Assembly (NCBI RefSeq): GCF_014838745.1
Contig: NZ_JABUXR010000003.1
Coordinates: 113,222-177,221 of the forward strand
Origin: Limosilactobacillus urinaemulieris
Lineage (GTDB): Bacteria; Bacillota; Bacilli; Lactobacillales; Lactobacillaceae
DNA length: 64,000 bases
Direction: 5' to 3'
Below are positions 58,196 to 64,000 of this stretch, piece after piece (the first letter of the stretch is position 1; the number at the start of each line of letters is the position of its first letter). The notes beneath the pieces were generated by a model. It made no database searches. It worked only from the letters and a program-made list of their open reading frames with translations, and was not told the DNA's origin. The position numbers and the translations under genes are program-made.

Positions 58196-58225
58196 CGACC
58201 GTTTGTTCGATTGAGATGTTATAAT
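58196..58225 (+). promoter_or_regulatory. LexA-like box and -10 of the Y-family polymerase
   Basis: CGACCGTTTGTTCG (58196-58209) matches CGAACN4GTTCG with one mismatch. TATAAT is at 58220-58225. The 13-mer CGTTTGTTCGATT (58200-58212) is identical to that before addBA and at the same spacing of seven bases from the -10. Confidence 0.65.
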
Positions 58226-58254
58226 AAATAAAAACAGTGAAAGGAAAATAGCTG

Positions 58255-59781
58255 ATGAATGATCAACAGAGAATCTATATGGCGATTGACCTGAAATCAT
58301 TTTATGCATCGGTTGAGTGTATTGCTCATCATTTGAACCCGTTAAATGCTAACTTGGTTGTTGCAGATCGGTCACGAACTAATAAGACAATTTGTTTGGC
58401 AGTATCACCAGCTTTAAAGCAATTTGGAGTTCCCGGACGGCCGCGCTTATATGAAGTTCAACAAATTGTTGATCGGTTAAACCGGGAGCGGGCAAAGAAA
58501 GCAACGTGCCACCACCTCTCAAAACATAGTTCAATTTATCGGGGAAAGTTGTTAAAGTCGCCTAACTTGCGGGTTGGTTTTCAAATTGTTCCGCCACGGA
58601 TGCACTTTTATATGGAAAAAAGCGCGGAAGTCTATGGAATATATCTACGGTTTATCAAACCCGAGAATATTCATACCTATTCGATTGATGAAGTAATGAT
58701 GGACGTTACAGATTACCTTCACGATCATCAGGTGTCGCCCCATACTCTGGCAAAACAGATTATCCAACAAATCCAGTTAGAGACTGGAATTACTGCAACA
58801 GCAGGGATTGGTACAAATCTTTACTTAGCAAAAGTTGCGATGGATATTGTTGCTAAACGAATTCCCGCTGATCAAGATGGTGTCCGGATTGCCCAAATGA
58901 ATGAGTATCAATATCGTCGCTATCTTTGGGCACACCAGCCCTTGACAGATTTTTGGCGAATTGGGCGAGGCTATGCAAAACGATTGGAAAAATTAGGCTT
59001 GCATACCATGGGTGACATTGCCCGTTGTTCGCTTGGTAAATTATCGGATCCGTTCAATGAGGAAATCCTCTACCGCGAGTTTGGGAAGAATGCTGAGTTG
59101 CTAATCGATCATGCTTGGGGGCATGAAACGGCAACTATCGCAGATATTAAAAACTACCATTCAGAAGAACACGGGATTTATTCCAGTCAAGTATTGATGA
59201 AGCCATATAAGTATCATGAAGGGTTAGCCGCGGCTCAGGGGATGGTCGACTCGGTTGCATTGAGTATGGTTAAGCGGCATGTAGTCAGTGCTGATTTTGG
59301 TATTGTCATCAACTACGATCCGCAGAGCCTTCAGTATGCACCAAACTATCAGGGGCCGGTAGTTGAAGATTTCTATGGCCGAAGAACGGCTAAGCCCAGT
59401 CACGCGCATAAAAAGCTTGATCTACCAACAGCAGCTAGCTCAGAGTTAAGGCAAATCTATAAAGAGTTGTATAAAAAATGCACTAATCCTAGCCTACTAA
59501 TCAGGAAGATAACATTAATTGTAACTCACATGATTGATGAAGATGTTGCAGCGAAAACGCCACACTTCAAACAAGTTAATCTTTTTGAGGATCCGCAAAG
59601 GGAGATTAAGCAAGAACAAGTAGCGGCGATTAAGCGGCAACGTGACCAAAAAATCCAAACGACAATTCTTAAACTTCAGCAGAAACTAGGTAACAAAAAC
59701 GTTATTCTTCACTTAGCAGATCTGAAAAAGGGATCGATGACTAAGGAACGGAATGATCAGATTGGGGGCCATCAAGCATAA
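58255..59781 (+). CDS. Y-family DNA polymerase (UmuC/UvrX-like)
   Basis: A 508-residue translesion polymerase. The catalytic carboxylates are in IDLKSFYASVEC (about residues 11-22) and YSIDEVMMDVTDYL near 143. A helix-hairpin-helix region and C-terminal little-finger domain follow, then a basic tail. Its length and companion YolD gene place it with UvrX/UmuC-type SOS polymerases common on Gram-positive chromosomes and plasmids. It makes error-prone copies past lesions. Induced through the LexA-like box above, by inference. Confidence 0.88.
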   Translation: MNDQQRIYMAIDLKSFYASVECIAHHLNPLNANLVVADRSRTNKTICLAVSPALKQFGVPGRPRLYEVQQIVDRLNRERAKKATCHHLSKHSSIYRGKLLKSPNLRVGFQIVPPRMHFYMEKSAEVYGIYLRFIKPENIHTYSIDEVMMDVTDYLHDHQVSPHTLAKQIIQQIQLETGITATAGIGTNLYLAKVAMDIVAKRIPADQDGVRIAQMNEYQYRRYLWAHQPLTDFWRIGRGYAKRLEKLGLHTMGDIARCSLGKLSDPFNEEILYREFGKNAELLIDHAWGHETATIADIKNYHSEEHGIYSSQVLMKPYKYHEGLAAAQGMVDSVALSMVKRHVVSADFGIVINYDPQSLQYAPNYQGPVVEDFYGRRTAKPSHAHKKLDLPTAASSELRQIYKELYKKCTNPSLLIRKITLIVTHMIDEDVAAKTPHFKQVNLFEDPQREIKQEQVAAIKRQRDQKIQTTILKLQQKLGNKNVILHLADLKKGSMTKERNDQIGGHQA

Positions 59782-59783
59782 TA

Positions 59784-60203
59784 ATGAATGAAAAGGAAAT
59801 AATTGAGCAGAAATTATTTAGTGATACTTCTCAGTATAACGATATCATGAAGCGCCCTTATCAACATTCAAAGGGACATATGCCAATGCCACAGTCAGAT
59901 CGTGCTGGTCAATTTTCACCTTTTGCAGCTTTGACGGGGTTTAATAATTTAATTCACCAAAAGGCACTAATTTATTCTCATAAAAAGTATCTTCCTGCCA
60001 AAGTGCAAGCACACTTGCTTAGTGTTCTCCAGTCTTTAGCAGGAACGAAACAAACAGTTGTGATTAACTACTTTAATGATGAAATTGGCTACTATGAAGA
60101 GTTCCGTGATCAAGTATCGGTAGTTAAGCCGAAGCGTGGAAAAGTCTTTTTTAATCATCATCCGGCCATTGCACTTGCCAATATTAAACAGGTTCGTCAA
60201 TGA
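59784..60203 (+). CDS. YolD-like protein
   Basis: A 139-residue protein with the YolD signature DRAGQFSPFAALTGFNNLI. It starts two bases after the polymerase stop, so the two are translated together. In Firmicutes YolD-like proteins accompany Y-family polymerases and may act like UmuD. The latter half (NYFNDEIGYYEEFRDQVSVVK) is typical. No ribosome site is obvious, in keeping with coupling. Confidence 0.82.
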   Translation: MNEKEIIEQKLFSDTSQYNDIMKRPYQHSKGHMPMPQSDRAGQFSPFAALTGFNNLIHQKALIYSHKKYLPAKVQAHLLSVLQSLAGTKQTVVINYFNDEIGYYEEFRDQVSVVKPKRGKVFFNHHPAIALANIKQVRQ

Positions 60204-60266
60204 TGGGTGCTGTATAATGGTGAGAATATAAAATACACTGATTGAATAGTTGAAGAGGGAGTAGTT

Positions 60267-62054
60267 TTGAAAGTAATTTGGCGTAACCTTTGCCAGTATT
60301 CAAAGAATTTTTGGCAACACTGGATATCTTTTATTATCTTATTTGTGGGGATGGATCTTGCTAATCAGCTGATCTTTATCCCGCTTTTTCGGTTAGCAAC
60401 GACCTACATTTTGCAAGCGGGCGGAATCCCATTTATCTCTTACCAAAATATTGGAATATTGGTAACACAACACACAATGGTAGTTATTGGACTATTAGTT
60501 GAATTAGTTCTCTTGCTTCTTGTGATCTATTGGCAATTTGCATGCCTTTTATTAGGACTTCGGCTGATTTTAGCAAATCAAATTAGTTTTAAACGTCTAA
60601 TGAAGGAGTCATGGTTGGTGATGCAGAATATTCGTCCTGGATCTTTACCATTAATGCTTCTTTATTTTGTTCTGGTCCTGCCGTTTGTCGATCTGGTATT
60701 TCGGACACCACTGCTATCAAAGGTTCAAATTCCTGAATTTATCTTTGATTTTATGACACGAAGTAATATGCTTTTGGCTGGATTGATTGTTTTCTACGTT
60801 ATTATTACGATTCTCGGTATTCGGTTAATCTTAACCTTGCCCTTGATGATTTATCAACGTTACCGAACTCGCGATGCATTAGTTGCAAGTTGGCGATTTA
60901 CCCAAAAATTAAAATGGTGGCAGTACGTTAAACAGTTAATTGTTCTTGGAATAGTGACCACAGTCAGCTTAGGACTGTTCTACCTGCTAATCTATGGATT
61001 ACAGACGGTAATGGATTTATTTCCCGGGAAATTGGCGTTTATAATAGCAATATTTAATCTGACTCTAGTTCAAGTAATTAGTGAATTACTGACAATTTGG
61101 ACAGGAACAATTGCCTTGCAAGTAGTAATTTCCCTAATTGATGATTTCTCAGCAGATAAGGGGCAAATAAGGAAAAACAGCTGGTGGGGATGGGCATTTC
61201 TTACCTTGCTAGCAATATTTGCCGGAGGGCTTATTGTGGTTAATAATTATTATTACCTCAAGGGTTCTGGATTAACGCGACCAGTTACTATTTCTCACCG
61301 TGGAGTTGCAGAAGAAAATGGTGTTCAAAATACGATTCCCGCAATGAAGAGAACCCATCGTTTACACCCAACGTATGTTGAGATGGATATTCATGAAACT
61401 AAAGATCATCAATTTGTGGTACTCCATGATGAAAACTTAAAGAAGTTAACGGGAATTAACAAAACTCCCCATGAATTAACGTTAGCTCAACTAACTAAGT
61501 TGACGGCACGTGAAAACGGGCATCGGGCAAAAATTGCTAGTTTTGATCAGTATCTTAACGCAGCGGAAAAACTGCATCAAAAATTATTGATTGAAGTAAA
61601 GACAACCCCTGCAGATTCTAAGGGGATGCTTAAACGGTTCAATCGTCAATATGGAAACCGAATAATTCAGGATCATGATTTAGTCCATTCACTCGATTAC
61701 CGTGTTGTTACGGGATTAAAACAATTGAACCCTAAGTTAAAGGTCTTATACATCCAACCGTATAATTTCTCCTACCCGCAGAGTATTGCTGATGGATATT
61801 CGATGGAATACTCCACGCTGAACTTCGAGTTTATTCAGCAGGCACACCACCAAAAAGATATGGTTTATTCCTGGACGGTCAATGATGCCGATGTTATGAA
61901 GCAGATGATGTATAACCATGTTGATGGGATCATTACTGACAACTTAGGTGAGTTAAATTCAACTATCGATGATTATTTAGGTTCACAGAGTTATGCTAAC
62001 CGGATTCTCAATTTTATTTTAGCTGTTCCTTCAAGTGGGGGACTAGAACCATAA
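60267..62054 (+). CDS. Glycerophosphodiester phosphodiesterase with membrane domain
   Basis: A 595-residue protein. The first 330 residues contain about eight membrane helices (a domain often fused to GDPD enzymes), followed by a catalytic GDPD domain with SHRGVAEENGVQNTIPAM near residue 344, EMDIHETKDHQFVVLHDENL and LIEVKT. It hydrolyses glycerophosphodiesters, possibly from lipoteichoic acid or lipids, outside the membrane. The TTG start has GAAGAGGGAG upstream. TATAAT near 60212 is a probable promoter. Confidence 0.88.
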   Translation: MKVIWRNLCQYSKNFWQHWISFIILFVGMDLANQLIFIPLFRLATTYILQAGGIPFISYQNIGILVTQHTMVVIGLLVELVLLLLVIYWQFACLLLGLRLILANQISFKRLMKESWLVMQNIRPGSLPLMLLYFVLVLPFVDLVFRTPLLSKVQIPEFIFDFMTRSNMLLAGLIVFYVIITILGIRLILTLPLMIYQRYRTRDALVASWRFTQKLKWWQYVKQLIVLGIVTTVSLGLFYLLIYGLQTVMDLFPGKLAFIIAIFNLTLVQVISELLTIWTGTIALQVVISLIDDFSADKGQIRKNSWWGWAFLTLLAIFAGGLIVVNNYYYLKGSGLTRPVTISHRGVAEENGVQNTIPAMKRTHRLHPTYVEMDIHETKDHQFVVLHDENLKKLTGINKTPHELTLAQLTKLTARENGHRAKIASFDQYLNAAEKLHQKLLIEVKTTPADSKGMLKRFNRQYGNRIIQDHDLVHSLDYRVVTGLKQLNPKLKVLYIQPYNFSYPQSIADGYSMEYSTLNFEFIQQAHHQKDMVYSWTVNDADVMKQMMYNHVDGIITDNLGELNSTIDDYLGSQSYANRILNFILAVPSSGGLEP

Positions 62055-62185
62055 TCGAGTTAATTTAAATTGGTTAATCTCTGAAGAATTATTAATAGTT
62101 CAGCACTAATTATTTGTCTAGCTTAATTCGATGGCATTATAATTATAATATAACTATTAATAATTTTATAAGAGATGGGGCGATT

Positions 62186-62485
62186 GTGATTAATACAAAG
62201 CAGAAGACTCCGCGAAAACTTTCTTTCATGTCGATTTACTTTTTAGGAATTAATGGTGTCATTGGATCAGGAGCATTTTTACTGCCACAAGAAATTTATA
62301 AGGATATGAACTTGGCAGGGGTTCTGGTAATGCTGTTTGCGGCAGTAACGGTTAGTTTAATTGCTCTTTGTTATGCTGACTTAGCCAGTCGTTTTTCTAA
62401 TTCGGGAGCTGCCTGGATCTATTCCTATAATGCTTTTGGGCGTTTCTGGGGCTACGAAGTCGGTATCTTTGTGCGCTGTTACTAG
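62186..62485 (+). pseudogene. Truncated amino-acid permease (APC family)
   Basis: Only the first 99 residues of an amino-acid/polyamine permease remain: RKLSFMSIYFLGINGVIGSG, ALCYADLASRFSNSGAAWIY and YNAFGRFWGYEVGIF, covering about three helices. The usual protein has about 450 residues. After GIF the reading frame runs into VRCY and a stop, where a different gene begins. The GTG at 62186 has a GATGGGG site. The remnant is almost surely nonfunctional. Confidence 0.85.
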
Positions 62486-63690
62486 TCATTGTCACGATTG
62501 TGGGAAGTATCAGTTCAATTACTTATTTTCGCGCGCATCAAGAAGTTAATTCCGTTTTACGGATTTTGAGTGATAATGAAGGCGAGATGCCGGCACGGAT
62601 GATTCCCAATCAGCCCCAATTATTTTCGCAACCTCACTTTACGCGTGAGAGCCTTTACCAGTACCGTTATTTTAGTGCCACGCTTAATCGACAAAATAAG
62701 CGAATGGCCATTCAGGACGACCATATTCTATCTGTCACTCCAGGAGAAATTCAAAAGTTGACGCAACGAGTATTGAAACGTCAACGAACCCAAGGACGAA
62801 TCTTTTATAAGCAAACGGTTTATGCTTATCGAGTAAAAAATAATGGTGGAAAAATCAATGTTGTTTTTTTGGACGAAAGTTTAATGCTAACGAAAGCGCG
62901 TGAGGTTACGTATTTAGGAATCTTTCTCGGAACAATTAGTTTACTGCTTTATACGGTTGTTCTTGTTTTGTTCTCTAATTCAGCAATTCGACCAATTATT
63001 CAAGCAGAAAAACGGCAAAAAGAATTTATTACGAATGCGGGTCACGAACTAAAGACGCCATTAAGTGTTATTTCAGCGAATACTGAAATGCAAGAATTGT
63101 TGAATGGTGAAAATGACCTAACGAAAAGTACAAAGGAGCAGGTTGGACGGTTAACGAAGCTGATTAATTATTTTGTTTCGTTAGCGCGGCTGCAGGAACA
63201 ACCGCAAATGACTCTATCTGTAATTGATGCGAGTCAGATTACCAATCAGGTTGCTGATAATTTCAAGAACGTTATTCTTCAGGACGGCAAACACTTTAAA
63301 AAGTCTGTCACTTCTGATCTCGCAGTAAGGGCGAATGAACATTACTTTTATGAGCTAGTTAGTATTCTACTTGATAATGCTAATAAATACTGTGATCCGC
63401 ACGGAGATGTTTTCTTGAACTTGAAATTGGGTAAACGAAAGAAAAATGTTATCCTTTCCGTCACTAACTCATTTGTGGATGGTAAGAATGTAGATTATAA
63501 TCGGTTCTTTGAACGATTTTATCGTGAAGATAAGGCCCGAACAGTCAGTAAGAAGAAGTCGGGCTATGGAATTGGCTTATCAATGGCCCAAAGTATTGTT
63601 AAGAGCTTTGGCGGACAGATTAAAGCTAGTTATTCCAATGGGAAAATTTCGTTTATCGTCACAATTAAAAGGCAAATTAAAAATAAGTAA
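62473..63690 (+). pseudogene. Histidine kinase lacking its start (fused to the permease remnant)
   Basis: Open sequence from about 62473 encodes the end of a first transmembrane helix (ALLLVIVTIVGSISSITYF), a sensor region, a second helix (LGIFLGTISLLLYTVVLVLF), the phospho-acceptor histidine in NAGHELKTPLSV, an N box (LLDNANKYCD) and a G2 box (SGYGIGLSMA). A clear DxGxG G1 box is not seen. The start codon and ribosome site are missing; a GTG at 62500 has no ribosome site. Its response regulator partner is absent. A deletion appears to have joined it to the permease gene. Confidence 0.8.
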
Positions 63691-63718
63691 TTGACATCTG
63701 GAAAAATCAGTGTAGTAT
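63691..63718 (+). promoter_or_regulatory. Promoter of a very small transcription unit
   Basis: TTGACA (63691-63696), 16 bases and TAGTAT (63713-63718). It overlaps the end of the kinase remnant. Confidence 0.55.
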
Positions 63719-63751
63719 TCTAATCAAGATTTAATGAAAGGAGCCAAAACA

Positions 63752-63808
63752 ATGAAAACACGTCATCAAAACAGTTGGCAAGGTTGGTACACTTTTGATC
63801 GTATTTAG
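63752..63808 (+). CDS. 18-codon ORF with a strong ribosome site
   Basis: GAAAGGAGCC precedes an ATG that opens MKTRHQNSWQGWYTFDRI. It could be a leader peptide. Another view: in a neighbouring frame the next stretch reads KVGTLLIVFSVFTWVRSF, and after one more shift RFLKAYLCWLDKLLKGL. A decayed small membrane protein of about 46 residues is therefore also possible. No homologue is recognised. Confidence 0.4.
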   Translation: MKTRHQNSWQGWYTFDRI

Positions 63809-63814
63809 TGTTTT

Positions 63815-63858
63815 CACATGGGTACGGTCATTTTGAGGTTTCTCAAAGCGTACCTGTG
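63815..63858 (+). other. Compound hairpin after the 18-codon ORF
   Basis: CACA-GGTACG pairs with CGTACC-TGTG around an inner perfect helix TTTGAG/CTCAAA with a GTTT loop. It could be an attenuator or an RNA regulatory element. Confidence 0.55.
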
Positions 63859-63909
63859 TTGGCTCGATAAATTATTAAAGGGGCTGTGACATAAGTCCTT
63901 TAAATTAAG

Positions 63910-63949
63910 AGAACCGTTCGGAATTTCATTTGAAATTCTGAGCGGTTCT
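63910..63949. repeat. Near-perfect 40-base hairpin, possible terminator or insertion-sequence edge
   Basis: AGAACCG-TTCG-GAATTTCA pairs along its full length with TGAAATTC-TGAG-CGGTTCT (two wobbles). T- and C-rich sequence follows. It is preceded by GGGGCTGTGACATAAGTCC (63877-63895), of a kind often seen at insertion-sequence ends in lactobacilli, from memory only. Confidence 0.5.
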
Positions 63950-63969
63950 TCCTTTTCTTAAAATTAATA

Positions 63970-64000
63970 CTAAATATGGACAGCCTCCCGGCGATCTTTT
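63970..64000 (-). other. Possible 3' end of a minus-strand gene
   Basis: Reading leftward from the window edge gives codons for KDRREAVHI and then TAG at 63972-63970. The hairpin just beyond would be its terminator. It could be the C-terminus of a transposase, but ten codons are too few to be sure. Confidence 0.3.

Noticed and set aside
1-64000. CRISPR arrays, rRNA genes, prophage or complete insertion sequences
   Set aside because: No regularly spaced direct repeats, rRNA segments, phage structural genes or full transposase genes were seen; only a possible insertion-sequence edge at the right end.

Overview
The window is a low-GC Gram-positive chromosome segment that starts inside dnaN and runs away from the replication origin. 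Gene order (dnaN-yaaA-recF-gyrB-gyrA-rpsF-ssb-rpsR-gdpP-rplI-dnaB, then walRKHIJ-htrA-rlmH), a YSIRK/LPXTG adhesin with mucus-binding-type repeats, ClpL, a MalR/MalT/maltose phosphorylase/beta-phosphoglucomutase cluster, and an origin-proximal 1,3-propanediol-dehydrogenase-like gene all point to a lactobacillus. Limosilactobacillus of the reuteri group is most likely; the species is inferred, not proven.

Layout. 1-11.9 kb: replication and ribosome core genes plus the c-di-AMP phosphodiesterase GdpP. 12-17 kb: an MFS transporter, an asparaginase, a small membrane protein, and two identical tRNA-Lys(CUU) genes flanking a catalytically degenerate HAD protein and a membrane-anchored MerR regulator with a zinc-ribbon-like tail. 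17-24 kb: the WalRK cell-wall regulon operon and HtrA. 24-25.5 kb: a PgpA-like lipid phosphatase, then a dense DnaA-box cluster running into the start of rlmH. 25.7-28.3 kb: a large surface adhesin gene broken by a frameshift and by a stop just after its LPQTG motif. 28.3-34.1 kb: two oxidoreductases, then a leftward block (DUF4097-like pair, frameshifted cardiolipin synthase, NUDIX, OsmC). 34.1-40.9 kb: a candidate small RNA, a small HTH protein, clpL, a solitary MazF, a GNAT enzyme, an intact cardiolipin synthase and a TauE/SafE permease. 41-48.6 kb: addB-addA (rexBA). 48.6-54.2 kb: maltose regulator, transporter, phosphorylase and beta-phosphoglucomutase. 54.3-62 kb: a lipoprotein-like or membrane-anchored unknown, glutamate-cysteine ligase, a class I amidotransferase, an aldo-keto reductase, a Y-family polymerase with a YolD-like partner, and a membrane GDPD. 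62.1-64 kb: a deletion scar joining a truncated amino-acid permease to a headless histidine kinase, a very small transcription unit with strong hairpins, and possibly the edge of an insertion sequence.

How it works together: the maltose cluster is a closed pathway (uptake, phosphorolysis to glucose and beta-glucose-1-phosphate, isomerisation to glucose-6-phosphate) behind a LacI-type operator. addBA and the Y-family polymerase share an identical 13-base element at the same distance from their -10 boxes, which suggests common LexA control. Four disrupted genes (adhesin, one cls, permease, kinase) show ongoing gene decay. The least explained signals are the DnaA-box cluster at rlmH, the candidate small RNA at 34.24-34.40 kb, the 106-base inverted repeat at 7.76 kb, and the small hairpin-bearing transcript at 63.7-63.95 kb.
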